Positions 9,023 through 18,314 of a stretch of 64,000 nucleotides of DNA are shown piece by piece. Every line of letters starts with the position of its first letter. Within the stretch, counting starts at the first letter, position 1. The notes under the pieces were generated by a model. The model ran no database searches, was not told where the DNA came from, and worked only from the letters and a program-made list of their open reading frames with translations. The translations under genes and the position numbers were made by a program. The stretch is from Dyadobacter fermentans (lineage in GTDB: Bacteria; Bacteroidota; Bacteroidia; Cytophagales; Spirosomataceae), in NCBI RefSeq assembly GCF_019924045.1, contig NZ_JAHXBN010000001.1:248001-312000 (forward strand). Reading direction: 5' to 3'.

Positions 9023-9813
9023 AGGAGATAGAATTCCATCTTGCCCTTATGCTCCGGTTCGAATTCTCCTATCTTAAGATCAATCGCGATCAGGCACTGC
9101 AGTTTGCGATGGTAGAGCAGCAAGTCCACCCAATAGTCCCTTTCTCCGACCTGTATCCGATATTGGTTTCCGACGAAAGTATAGTTGTTTCCCATTTCAA
9201 GTAAGAATTTCCTGATGTTTTTTACCAGCTGCTGTTCCAATTCAGACTCGGAATGCAGCTCAGCGAGGTCAAGAAAATCGAATGTGTAGTTGTCCTTGAC
9301 TGCTAAAAGAGCCTGCTTGCTCGTTGGTTCGGGCAACGCATAGTTAAAATTGGTTTGATTGAGCAAATATCGTTCAAATGCCTTGTTTTCGATCTGATGG
9401 ATGAGCGTATTTTTAGACCAGCAGTATTTGCTGGTGGAGAGGATGTAAAATTGCCTTTCCTGACTCAGTTTACATTTGGACAATATGACCAAATGCTTGC
9501 TCCAGCTAATTTCTCCAACCAGTGGTTGGAGATTTATATCTGACTGATAGTCAGTATAAAACTGTACCATATACCAAATATTTGTCGTCGAAAAACCACT
9601 CGATTTCGGGAACTCTGCTTGCAGTTCTTTCGACAGTGATGCAACGATCGATTTGCCCCAGCTTTCGCTTTGTTTTTCAGCAATCGATTTACCGATTTCC
9701 CAGTATAGCTGGATTAGTTTGACATTGACGGTCTTCAATGCCTCGTACTGTGCCGAGCGCACTTTTTCTTTGATTTCAGCAATAAACTGTCTCTCTGAGA
9801 TTTCCGGATTCAT
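9019..9813 (-). CDS. DUF1016/YhcG-family PD-(D/E)XK nuclease, C-terminally shortened
   Basis: Member of the DUF1016 family, which pairs an N-terminal helical DUF1016_N domain (residues about 8-150; YWEIGKSI and SGFSTTNIWYMVQFYTDY are typical) with a PD-(D/E)XK nuclease domain (about 165-264). The nuclease core is visible: YWVDLLLYHRKLQCLIAIDL with the catalytic Asp in WVDLL and the D-x-K in AIDLK, where family members commonly have E-L-K. The protein stops right after GKMEFYLL, where relatives usually continue for several tens of residues, so the end of the nuclease fold is missing. The stop lies inside the tail of the convergent DUF5686 gene. Could be a decaying copy or a functional short variant. 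Confidence 0.8.
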   Translation of the reverse strand: MNPEISERQFIAEIKEKVRSAQYEALKTVNVKLIQLYWEIGKSIAEKQSESWGKSIVASLSKELQAEFPKSSGFSTTNIWYMVQFYTDYQSDINLQPLVGEISWSKHLVILSKCKLSQERQFYILSTSKYCWSKNTLIHQIENKAFERYLLNQTNFNYALPEPTSKQALLAVKDNYTFDFLDLAELHSESELEQQLVKNIRKFLLEMGNNYTFVGNQYRIQVGERDYWVDLLLYHRKLQCLIAIDLKIGEFEPEHKGKMEFYLL

Positions 9814-9994
9814 TTGTAAGATCAGTTAGGTTCCGACCTTTTGACGTATGGACTCCCATTTGGTAACTGTTTGTAGAACAAACTTTTTTGCAAACATCCC
9901 ATATTTGTCTCTCTGGTGACTTATCTTTACCCTCATTAAAATCTCCTGATAAAATACCATCTCCACAGAATCGAGCCCAGCTCTTCTGTCATCT

Positions 9995-10013
9995 CCCGGG
10001 ATCTTCGCCCGGG
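9995..10013. other. Small hairpin in the 9814-10047 gap
   Basis: Perfect inverted repeat CCCGGG-ATCTTCG-CCCGGG about 35 bases before the ATG of the NAD(P)-binding gene. No T-run follows, so it is not a terminator; it could affect mRNA stability or translation. Nothing else recognisable in this 234-base gap between divergent genes. Confidence 0.4.
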
Positions 10014-10047
10014 ACAATTTGCTACATCCAAATTTTATCAGAGAGAA

Positions 10048-10680
10048 ATGAAAAGAATACAAAAGATAGCCGTGATTGGCGGCGGAGGTCGTACGGGTCA
10101 ATGTCTTGTCAATCAACTCATTGGGAAAGGTTATGCACTCAAATTGCTGCTCAGGCATCCCGAACAGTTTACAATTCAGAGCGATTTGATCGAGATCGTG
10201 CATGGCGATGTGCTCAATCCGGAGGCTGTCGGTGCATTGCTGGAAGGCTGCGACGCCGTTTTGAGCACGGCAGGGCAGCGGCAGGACGAGCCGCTGGTAG
10301 CGAGCCAGGCCAGTATCAACATCCTGAATGCGATAGGTGACCGGCCGGTGCGGTACGTGGTATTGGCAGGATTGAATGTCGATACGCCGACGGACCGGAA
10401 GGGTGAGGAAACAGCGAAAGCGACGGAATGGATGCGTACCACTTTTCCGGCCATTCACAACGATCGCCAGAAATCGTATGCAATTCTCGCAGAAAGTAAT
10501 GCGGAATGGGTCATGGTGCGCGTGCCGTACATCGAGTTCAATGGAAATCGCGCCGAGGTGAAAGTAAGCGCCACGGATTCGCCGGGCGCCAAGATCGACG
10601 CGGCGGATATCGCCGGTTTTATGATTGATCAGCTTACGGTAGATACCTGGCTGCGCAAGGCGCCGTTTATTTCCAACTAA
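10048..10680 (+). CDS. NAD(P)H-binding protein, NmrA-like atypical SDR
   Basis: A 210-residue Rossmann-fold protein of the NAD(P)-binding family related to flavin reductase/BLVRB and NmrA-like regulators. The N-terminal nucleotide motif IAVIGGGGRTGQCLVNQL (GxGGxTG form) is clear; HGDVLNP near residue 53 and AVLSTAG near 70 are the usual second and fourth strands. There is no classical YxxxK active site, as is normal for this group. Purine-rich GAGAGAA precedes the ATG. Probably a single-gene unit ending at the bidirectional terminator. Confidence 0.82.
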   Translation: MKRIQKIAVIGGGGRTGQCLVNQLIGKGYALKLLLRHPEQFTIQSDLIEIVHGDVLNPEAVGALLEGCDAVLSTAGQRQDEPLVASQASINILNAIGDRPVRYVVLAGLNVDTPTDRKGEETAKATEWMRTTFPAIHNDRQKSYAILAESNAEWVMVRVPYIEFNGNRAEVKVSATDSPGAKIDAADIAGFMIDQLTVDTWLRKAPFISN

Positions 10681-10684
10681 AAGC

Positions 10685-10715
10685 AATGGCCGGCAAATTT
10701 CGTTTGCCGGCCATT
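10685..10715. terminator. Bidirectional terminator
   Basis: A 13-bp perfect stem (AATGGCCGGCAAA and its complement) around a 5-base loop sits between two convergent genes; A-rich sequence on the left and T-rich on the right allow use from both sides. Confidence 0.8.
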
Positions 10716-10737
10716 TTCTATATTGAATCAAATGTGT

Positions 10738-13713
10738 TTAAACCAATGCATTCCAAAGGATTTCCGCGGGATGCAGCGCCTTGCGGCCTGTGCCGTCGTG
10801 TATCTGGTGGCGGCAGCTGGTACCGGGAGCGGCAATGATCACCTCCTCCGGCTGTTGACGCACCGTCGGGAAGAGTACCAGTTCGCCGATTTGCATGGAA
10901 ATATCGAAGTGCTCTTTTTCATATCCGAATGAACCTGCCATACCACAGCATCCTGATGGAATGAGTTGTACGGTGTAGTTTTCGGGTAGTGAAAGCATCT
11001 TTTTCGTCGGTATCACGCTCGAAATGGCTTTTTGCTGGCAATGTCCGTGCAGCTTGATGAGCCGTTTTTCTTTGGTGAACTGATTTTTCGAAATGTTTTT
11101 CAGCTCGATTTCGCGGGCAATGAACTCGTCGAACTGCAATGCATTCTGAGCTACTTTTTTGGTGTCTTCCACCAGTTCGTCGCTGACCAGATCGGGGTAT
11201 TCGTCGCGGAATGTGAGGATCGCCGATGGTTCGATGCCTACTAGCGGGGTGTCGTGCGAGATAATGTCTTTCAACAGACGGATATTCTCTTCCGCGATTT
11301 TCTTCGCATCTCTCAGCAAGCCTTTGGATAGCTGCGGCCGTCCCGAAGGTCCGTGATTTGGAATAACCACCTCGTAACCCAGCTTTTCCAGTGCGAGAAT
11401 AGCCGTTTTACCAATTTCTACATCATTATAATTGGTAAACTCATCGCAAAACAAATACACTTTTCGCGCTGATTTCGGCGCGCTGTTTTTCCGCTGGTCA
11501 TACCATTTTTTCAATGTTGTGCTGTGCAGCAGCGGCATGGTGCGTTCCGGGTGGAAGCCTACTACGGTATTGGCAATTTTACGGAGCGGCGCATTCTTGA
11601 AAATCAGGTTGTATGCCCACGGAACGTAGCTGGCAATGCCGGTCATTTTGGAGAAGTTACCAATGAGCCATGAGCGCACGGGGATACCGTTGGCGTCATG
11701 ATATTGCTGTAAAAACTCCATTTTCAGTTTCGCAACATCCACATTAGAAGGGCATTCGCCTTTGCAGCCCTTGCAGGCGAGGCACAGGTCGTACACCTCC
11801 TTGATCTCCTTGTTGTCGAACCGGTTTTCTTTGGGTGAGCGCGTGAGCATCTCGCGAAGGATGTTCGCACGGGCGCGGGTGGTGTCCTTTTCGTTGCGCG
11901 TAGCCATGAAGCTCGGGCACATGGTACCACCACTCAAATGCGTTTTCCGGCAGTCGCCGGAGCCGTTGCATTGCTCGGCGTGTTGCAGGATATCCTGGTC
12001 GTGGAAACGGAAATTGGTTTTGAACTCGGGTGTTTTCTGATCGGCCTCGTAGCGCAAGAACGTGTCCATCGGTGCCGTGTCGACGATCTTGCCCGGGTTG
12101 AAAATGTTATTCGGGTCCCAGACTTTCTTGATGTCCTTGAAAAGCTGGTAGTTATGTTTGCCCACCATTTTCGGGATAAACTCCCCACGGAGGCGGCCGT
12201 CGCCGTGCTCGCCTGAAAGCGAGCCGTCATATTTCTTTACCAAATCCGCAATTTCTTCCGCGATCATCCTGAACTGGCGGTGCCCTTCGCTGGTTTTGAG
12301 GTTGATAATCGGCCTCAAATGCAGCTCGCCCGAGCCTGCGTGCGCATAATGCACGGCCGACATCCCGTGTTTTTTCAGGATCTCGTTGAATTCGCGGATG
12401 TATTCCGGCTGATCGTACACGTCTATCGCCGTGTCTTCGATCACGGCAACCGCCTTTTCATCGCCGGGGATATTGCCGAGCAAGCCAAGTCCGGCTTTCC
12501 GCAGTGTCCAGATCTTTTTGGTATCATCACCGAAAAGCAACGGATAGTGGAAACCAATACCTGCTTCCCTGAATTCTTTTTCCAAATCCGCAGCCAGCTG
12601 CTCCACCTCCTCTTTCGTTTCGCGTGAAAGGTCTACAACCAGGATCGCGGGAAACTTGCCGTCGGGTTTGTTCTTGACGAAGAATGCGTTTTTTCGCTGT
12701 TCTACGTTGGTAGCGGCACATTCCAGGACGTACTCGTCGATCAGCTCCACTGCGTGCGGGCCGTATTTGAGTGTCAGAATGGTGGCCCTTAACGCTTCGT
12801 CGATCGTGTCGCAATGCACGCACACGAGGCCCTGCGTTTTCGGCGGCAGCGGCACCAGGTTCACCTTGATCTCCGTCAGAAAACACAGCGTACCTTCCGA
12901 TCCGGCGATGAGGCTGCACATGTTGAATGGCTTGTCGGCATCTGTACCCGTCGTGTAAGGCTCCATGTTCAGGAGCATATCGAGCGCGTAGCCGGTGTTG
13001 CGGCGTTCTACCGAAGGTTTCGGAAAGTTTTTCCGGATCTCGGCCTGGTTTTCGGGCGAGGCCAGGATGGCGTCTGTTTTAAGGTATATTTTGTCCAGAA
13101 GCGAAGCACTGCCGTTTTTCTGGCGGGCCTTGTTCAGGAGCGATTGCAATTCGCCGTTGCTTACTTTTTTGAATTCCGCATCGCTGCCATCGGCCAGGAT
13201 CGCCTTTACTTCCAGCAAATGCTCCCGCGTGCTCCCATATACGATCGAGTTGGAACCGCACGAGTTGTTACCGACCATCCCGCCGATCATCGCACGGTTG
13301 GCGGTGGAAGTCTCAGGCCCGAAATACAGTCCGTAGGGTTTCAGGGCCATATTCAGTTCGTCGCGTACGACGCCCGGCTGCACGCGTACCCAGCGTTCCT
13401 CCGCGTTTATTTCAAGTATTTTATTGAAATTTTTCGAAACGTCTACTATTATACCGTTACCTACGACCTGGCCTGCGAGCGACGTGCCTGCGGTGCGGGG
13501 AACCAGCGAAACTTTCTTTTCCGTGGCATACGAGATGAGTGCTTTCAGATCGCCGATAGACTTGGGGATCGCGACGGCAAGCGGCATTTCACGATAGGCA
13601 GATGCGTCGGTTGCATATAACGTCCTCATGGTATTGTCGTAGAAGAGGTCACCCTCGAGGCGTTGTGCAAGTAAACTCAGATCTGCATCTGATACTGGAG
13701 ACAGGGATGTCAT
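10738..13713 (-). CDS. YdiJ-like FAD-binding and Fe-S oxidoreductase (D-2-hydroxyacid dehydrogenase type)
   Basis: About 991 residues. The N-terminal half is a glycolate oxidase/D-lactate dehydrogenase FAD domain: PRTAGTSLAGQVVGNGIIVD and GGMVGNNSCGSNSIVYG bind FAD, and LSGEHGDGRLRGEFIP is the conserved catalytic-histidine region. The C-terminal half is a heterodisulfide-reductase-like Fe-S module with CNGSGDCRKT, CLACKGCKGECPSNVD and a cysteine-rich SGCCGMAGSFGYE. E. coli YdiJ, of the same build and size, oxidises D-2-hydroxyglutarate; that substrate is plausible but not provable here. Start chosen at the ATG at 13713 (MTSLSPVSDADLS); an upstream start at 13758 would add 15 residues. Confidence 0.88.
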   Translation of the reverse strand: MTSLSPVSDADLSLLAQRLEGDLFYDNTMRTLYATDASAYREMPLAVAIPKSIGDLKALISYATEKKVSLVPRTAGTSLAGQVVGNGIIVDVSKNFNKILEINAEERWVRVQPGVVRDELNMALKPYGLYFGPETSTANRAMIGGMVGNNSCGSNSIVYGSTREHLLEVKAILADGSDAEFKKVSNGELQSLLNKARQKNGSASLLDKIYLKTDAILASPENQAEIRKNFPKPSVERRNTGYALDMLLNMEPYTTGTDADKPFNMCSLIAGSEGTLCFLTEIKVNLVPLPPKTQGLVCVHCDTIDEALRATILTLKYGPHAVELIDEYVLECAATNVEQRKNAFFVKNKPDGKFPAILVVDLSRETKEEVEQLAADLEKEFREAGIGFHYPLLFGDDTKKIWTLRKAGLGLLGNIPGDEKAVAVIEDTAIDVYDQPEYIREFNEILKKHGMSAVHYAHAGSGELHLRPIINLKTSEGHRQFRMIAEEIADLVKKYDGSLSGEHGDGRLRGEFIPKMVGKHNYQLFKDIKKVWDPNNIFNPGKIVDTAPMDTFLRYEADQKTPEFKTNFRFHDQDILQHAEQCNGSGDCRKTHLSGGTMCPSFMATRNEKDTTRARANILREMLTRSPKENRFDNKEIKEVYDLCLACKGCKGECPSNVDVAKLKMEFLQQYHDANGIPVRSWLIGNFSKMTGIASYVPWAYNLIFKNAPLRKIANTVVGFHPERTMPLLHSTTLKKWYDQRKNSAPKSARKVYLFCDEFTNYNDVEIGKTAILALEKLGYEVVIPNHGPSGRPQLSKGLLRDAKKIAEENIRLLKDIISHDTPLVGIEPSAILTFRDEYPDLVSDELVEDTKKVAQNALQFDEFIAREIELKNISKNQFTKEKRLIKLHGHCQQKAISSVIPTKKMLSLPENYTVQLIPSGCCGMAGSFGYEKEHFDISMQIGELVLFPTVRQQPEEVIIAAPGTSCRHQIHDGTGRKALHPAEILWNALV

Positions 13714-13985
13714 AAATGCAATTAACTGGAAAAATAACGGATTCAAAGTTACGCACAACCGCTAAGGAAGTCCAGCAAAATGTTGGGTAAAGTGCGAGGT
13801 GACTGTTAATGATCGTAGCAGGTATTTGCACAGTGCTCCGTCAAGGCCATTGCTTCGTACCCCGATGGAAGGCAAAATGGCCGCAACAAGCAATTATTGA
13901 TGGACAGATTAGCAAGATGTCCGGTAGAATGACATATTTGCTTCTTTTTTGAAAAGGAAGTGTTTGATTCCATGAGTTTAACCTA

Positions 13986-16900
13986 ATGACGATTAACTGT
14001 TTTATCGCTTCACGGACATTCATTCTGCTCGGTTGCCTTTGCGCCCTGTTTTCTTGTAGTGATTCTGAAAAAAATGAGAACGCCCTGTTCGAGCAAATGG
14101 ATGCGTCCGAAACGGGGGTCGATTTCGTCAATAAAGTCGAAGACAAGGAAGACATCAACATATTCAACTACCGAAATTTTTACAACGGCGGTGGCGTGTC
14201 GATCGGCGATATCAACAATGACGGCCTGCCGGATATTTATTTCACCGCAAACATGGGTGAAAACAAACTTTACCTGAACAAAGGCAACTGGAAATTTGAA
14301 GATATCACCGCCAAAGCTGGGGTTGCCGAGCCCGACAAATGGAGTACAGGTGTGGTGATGGTCGATGTGAATGGCGATGACCTGCTGGATATTTACGTGT
14401 GCAATGCGGGCTATCAGAAGTTTGTGAACAAGCAGGGTAATTCGCTCTATATCAACAACGGGGATCTGACTTTTACGGAATCGGCCAAAAAATACGGCCT
14501 CGATGAGACCGGCTACACCAGCCAGGCCGCGTTTTTCGATTATGACCTCGACGGCGACCTCGATGCCTATATTCTCAACAACAGTTTTATTCCGGTAAAC
14601 ACGCTTAATTATGCCAACGACCGCAATTTGCGGGCGAAGGATTGGCCGGTGAAGGATTTTCTGAAGGGCGGCGGTGCCAAGTTGCTGCGCAACGACGCCG
14701 GGAAATTCGTGGATGTAAGCGAAGAGGCCGGTATTTACGGCAGTCTGATCGGCTTCGGTCTTGGGGTGACGGTGGGGGACCTGAATGGCGACCTCTATCC
14801 CGATATGTATGTTTGTAATGATTTTTACGAGCGAGATTACCTCTATATCAACCAAAAGGACGGTACTTTCTCGGAAGAGCTTGAAAAACGCGTAAAGCAC
14901 ACCAGCCTGGCGTCGATGGGGGCAGATATGGCCGATATCAACAATGATGGCTTCCCGGAAGTGTTCGTGACGGATATGCTTCCCCGTGACGAGTATCGTT
15001 ACAAAACCACTACTTCCTTTGAAAATCATTACCTGTTCAACCTGAAAAAAGAAAAGGGCTTTTACAACCAGTACATGCAAAACAGCCTGCAATTAAACAA
15101 TCAGGATGGGACATTCAGTGAGATAGCCAATTACTCGGGTGTTGCGGCCAGCGATTGGAGCTGGGGAGCGTTGCTTTTTGATGCCGACAATGATTCGAAG
15201 ACCGATATCTACGTTTGCAATGGCATTTATCACGATATTCTGAATCAGGATTTTATCGATTTCTTCGCCAATGAAGTGACTCAGAGAATGGTGATGTCCG
15301 GCGAAAAGGAGAATATGCAGAATATCATCGATCATATGCCTTCCACGCCTATTGCCAATAATTTTTTTCATCATGAGGGAAACCTGCAATTCAGGGAAAG
15401 AGCGCAGGAATTCGGGTTTGGAAAGTCCTCATTTTCAAATGGGGCCGCCTATGCCGACCTGGATAACGACGGCGATCTCGACCTGGTTGTGAATAATGTG
15501 AATGAGCCATGCTTTGTCTATAAGAACAAATCGGAGTCGGTTAAAGAGAAAAACCACTATCTCAAACTCAACCTGAAAGGCAATGGCATGAACACGCACG
15601 CCATTGGTTCTAAGGTGGAGATTTATGCCGATGGACAGGTTTTCAGCAAGCAAGTAAATCCTTCGCGCGGCTATCAGTCGAGCACGGAATATCCGCTGAC
15701 CATTGGTTTGGGAAAAATTGCAAAGATCGATTCTGTGCGGGTGCTCTGGCCCACGCGAAAAGCGACCATTCTGCACGATGTAAAACCCGATACGCTGCTG
15801 ACGCTTAAAATCGGTGACGCTGCGGATAGTTACAGCATGCCTTCCGATAAGCCGGGGCGAATGCTCATGAGTATTTCGCCCAGCGGCTTCGATGCGCATC
15901 GGGAAAACAAATACGAGGATTTTTACAATGAGCGGAACATTCCGGCTATGCTTTCGAGGGAAGGGCCTAAGGCGGCTATCGGGGATGTCAATGGAGATGG
16001 TCAGGACGACATCTATATCGGTGGTGCCAAAGGGCAGGGGGGGCAGTTGTATTTGCAAAAAGGAGGGCAGTTCTTCAAATCGCCGCAAGTGACTTTCAGC
16101 GACCAGGCGGGCTTTGAGGATACAGCTGCGTTGTTTTTCGATGCAGACGGGGATGGCGATAAAGACCTCGTTGTAGGTAGTGGCGGAAATGAAAGCCTGG
16201 TAAAAAGCCCCGACCTGCCGACACGTTTATACCTGAACGACGGCAATGGAGGTTTTACCCTGCATAGCAATGCATTCCCTCCTAATGCGATGAACACAGC
16301 CGTTGTCGTAGCCGATGACTACGATCGTGATGGCGACCTCGATCTTTTCGTCGGCAGCAGGAGTGTACCGCGGGAGTATGGATCTACGCCCACCAGTTAC
16401 CTATATGAGAATGACGGAAAGGGAGTTTTTAAAGATGTGACCAAAACGATAGCACCCGCGCTTAGCAAGGCGGGAATGGTGAGGGATGCCAGCTGGACGG
16501 ATATTGACGGCGACGGCAAAAAGGAATTGCTGGTGGCAGGTGACTGGATGGCCCCGCTGGCGTTCAAGTTTTCGGAGGGGAAATTCAATCAGGTTCAAAC
16601 GGGCCTCGAAGGCCTTACAGGTTTCTGGGGATCGTTGAAGGCCGAGGACCTGGATGGCGACGGCGACCAGGATATTGTGCTCGGGAATATCGGTGAAAAC
16701 TTTACATTGAAAGCCTCGGCGAATGCGCCCCTGAAGATATGGATCAATGATTTCAACAAAAACGGAACAATAGAGAAAGTTATTTCAAAAACGGTAGATT
16801 CAAAAGACCTGCCCGTGCTCTTGAAGCGTGAGGTGACAACTCAGTTTCCTTTCCTGAAAAAGAAAAGTATCAAACATTCAGAGTATGCGGTGCTGACTAT

Positions 16901-17324
16901 TCAGGATTTATTTCCTGAGGAATTGCTGAAATCGGCGGTGGAAAAGTCGGTCAGTTCCGTGCAATCGGGCATTGCGGTGAACGATGGTAAGGGGCGGTTC
17001 AAAATGGTGGCGCTGCCTTACACGGTGCAGTTTTCGTGCCTGAATGCGATCCAAAGCCAGGACGTGAATCACGATGGTAAGCCGGATATTATCGTAGCCG
17101 GAAATTTCAGCCATTTCATTCCACAGCTCGGTAGCCTGGATGCCTGCCGGGGCAATGTGTTGATCAACAAGGGTAATATGCAGTTCGATGTGCTCCGTGC
17201 CAATCAAAGCGGTTTCGCATTGGATGGAGAAGTGAAGCAGATCAGCCCTATTAACATTCAGGGCGGGCATTACCTGGTAAGCCTGGTCAATAATGCACCG
17301 CCCGTTCTTTTCAGAATTAATTAG
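13986..17324 (+). CDS. FG-GAP/VCBS repeat lipoprotein with ASPIC/UnbV domain (CRTAC1 family)
   Basis: Secreted lipoprotein of 1112 residues: signal peptide and lipobox end at CLCALFSCSD. Many calcium-loop motifs of the FG-GAP/VCBS type are visible (DINNDGLPDIY, DVNGDDLLDIY, DYDLDGDLDAY, DLNGDLYPDMY, DADGDGDKDLV, DYDRDGDLDLF), indicating a beta-propeller, and an ASPIC/UnbV segment (NPSRGYQSSTEYPLTIGLG) lies around residues 555-600 between two propeller blocks. Such proteins are surface-exposed and common in Cytophagales near SusC/SusD pairs, probably in carbohydrate binding, but this copy stands alone with no PUL partner within 35 kb. Function unknown. Confidence 0.88.
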   Translation: MTINCFIASRTFILLGCLCALFSCSDSEKNENALFEQMDASETGVDFVNKVEDKEDINIFNYRNFYNGGGVSIGDINNDGLPDIYFTANMGENKLYLNKGNWKFEDITAKAGVAEPDKWSTGVVMVDVNGDDLLDIYVCNAGYQKFVNKQGNSLYINNGDLTFTESAKKYGLDETGYTSQAAFFDYDLDGDLDAYILNNSFIPVNTLNYANDRNLRAKDWPVKDFLKGGGAKLLRNDAGKFVDVSEEAGIYGSLIGFGLGVTVGDLNGDLYPDMYVCNDFYERDYLYINQKDGTFSEELEKRVKHTSLASMGADMADINNDGFPEVFVTDMLPRDEYRYKTTTSFENHYLFNLKKEKGFYNQYMQNSLQLNNQDGTFSEIANYSGVAASDWSWGALLFDADNDSKTDIYVCNGIYHDILNQDFIDFFANEVTQRMVMSGEKENMQNIIDHMPSTPIANNFFHHEGNLQFRERAQEFGFGKSSFSNGAAYADLDNDGDLDLVVNNVNEPCFVYKNKSESVKEKNHYLKLNLKGNGMNTHAIGSKVEIYADGQVFSKQVNPSRGYQSSTEYPLTIGLGKIAKIDSVRVLWPTRKATILHDVKPDTLLTLKIGDAADSYSMPSDKPGRMLMSISPSGFDAHRENKYEDFYNERNIPAMLSREGPKAAIGDVNGDGQDDIYIGGAKGQGGQLYLQKGGQFFKSPQVTFSDQAGFEDTAALFFDADGDGDKDLVVGSGGNESLVKSPDLPTRLYLNDGNGGFTLHSNAFPPNAMNTAVVVADDYDRDGDLDLFVGSRSVPREYGSTPTSYLYENDGKGVFKDVTKTIAPALSKAGMVRDASWTDIDGDGKKELLVAGDWMAPLAFKFSEGKFNQVQTGLEGLTGFWGSLKAEDLDGDGDQDIVLGNIGENFTLKASANAPLKIWINDFNKNGTIEKVISKTVDSKDLPVLLKREVTTQFPFLKKKSIKHSEYAVLTIQDLFPEELLKSAVEKSVSSVQSGIAVNDGKGRFKMVALPYTVQFSCLNAIQSQDVNHDGKPDIIVAGNFSHFIPQLGSLDACRGNVLINKGNMQFDVLRANQSGFALDGEVKQISPINIQGGHYLVSLVNNAPPVLFRIN

Positions 17325-17348
17325 CAGGAAATTACCTCGTATTCGCGA

Positions 17349-18137
17349 TCATAAACTCTCCGTTCTGCCGCCGTCCACAGCCAGGCTCACGCCGCTGATG
17401 CTTCCGGCTGCGGGGCTGGCCAGGAATGCGACGGCAGCAGCCACTTCTTTGGCCTCGCTGAACCGGCGGATAGGGATGCCGGCTTTCAGCTCTTCGGCTA
17501 CTTGCTCCTGGGTTTTGCCCTGATTTTTACTCCGCATTTCCAGCACAGCGTCAAGTCTTGCCGTTTCAGTATAGCCGGGTAATACATTGTTGACGGTAAT
17601 GCCGTATTGCCCGAGTTCGAGTGACAGCGTTTTGGCCCAGCTGGCTACGGCGCCGCGAATGGTGTTGGATACACCGAGGCCAATGATCGGCTGCTTCACC
17701 GAGGTGCTGATGATATTGACAATGCGGCCAAAACCTTCCTTCTTCATCGATGGTACCACCGCCTGCGCCAGGAACTGGTTATTGATGACGTGCATTTGAA
17801 AGGTTTTCAGGAACTGGTCTGCTTCCGCTTCGATGATCGGGCCGCCGGAAGGGCCGCCGGTGTTGTTGACGAGAATATGGACTTCCGGGCAGAGGCGGAG
17901 GTAGTTTTCGATGGCGGATTTCACGGCTTCATGATCGGCGAAATCCGCCACCACATACCGGTGGAGCTGTCCTAGCGAGGTGTCCAGGTCTTCGACGGCC
18001 TCACGTAGTTTTTCTTCGTTCCGGGCTACCAGGGTCACGTTTGCGCCCAGTAATGCGAGTTCAACGGCAGCTGCGAGCCCGATGCCCTGGGTACTCCCGC
18101 ATACCAGCGCTGTTTTTCCGGTTAAGTCGAGGTTCAT
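17349..18137 (-). CDS. Atypical SDR-family oxidoreductase (BKR-like), catalytic tetrad not conserved
   Basis: A 262-residue SDR-fold protein similar to 3-oxoacyl-ACP reductase FabG. The cofactor motif is altered to CGSTQGIGLA (usual TGxxxGIG), and the NNTGGPSGG segment replaces the classic NNAG. At the active site the YxxxK motif is replaced: the aligned positions read SNTIR ahead of GAVASWAKTLS, so both Tyr and Lys are missing, while the Ser region (STSVKQP) remains. This matches a known BKR-like SDR subgroup that lacks a perfect NAD motif and catalytic tetrad. It may bind a ligand or use other chemistry. Divergent from purH. Confidence 0.87.
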   Translation of the reverse strand: MNLDLTGKTALVCGSTQGIGLAAAVELALLGANVTLVARNEEKLREAVEDLDTSLGQLHRYVVADFADHEAVKSAIENYLRLCPEVHILVNNTGGPSGGPIIEAEADQFLKTFQMHVINNQFLAQAVVPSMKKEGFGRIVNIISTSVKQPIIGLGVSNTIRGAVASWAKTLSLELGQYGITVNNVLPGYTETARLDAVLEMRSKNQGKTQEQVAEELKAGIPIRRFSEAKEVAAAVAFLASPAAGSISGVSLAVDGGRTESL

Positions 18138-18221
18138 GGTTTTGGCTTTTTAAACTTGGTTTCAGAATGATAACGTTTTGATTTTCGTCTGTTCCGCTGC
18201 CGGTTTCGTTGATTTTTCGGC

Positions 18222-18229
18222 TATCTTTG
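18222..18229 (+). promoter_or_regulatory. purH: Candidate -7 promoter element for purH
   Basis: TATCTTTG is an exact match to the Bacteroidota -7 consensus TAnnTTTG, predicting a leader of about 80 bases before the purH ATG. No clear -33 TTTG lies at 19 bases spacing. Confidence 0.5.
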
Positions 18230-18314
18230 CGGTTTATTTTTCAACATGGGACGAGCCGAAATGCCGAATGTAAGCAAAATCCCGCATTTGTAATCTTAGA
18301 GCAAACGTTGCACA

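Noticed and set aside
9019..9813. Frameshift that would restore the full DUF1016 C-terminus
   Set aside because: Beyond the stop the DNA is the coding end of the DUF5686 gene in its own frame, so no hidden nuclease tail is present.
14010..15092. 360-codon minus-strand ORF
   Set aside because: Antisense reading of the repeat-rich FG-GAP lipoprotein, whose DxDxDG codons create long open reverse frames.
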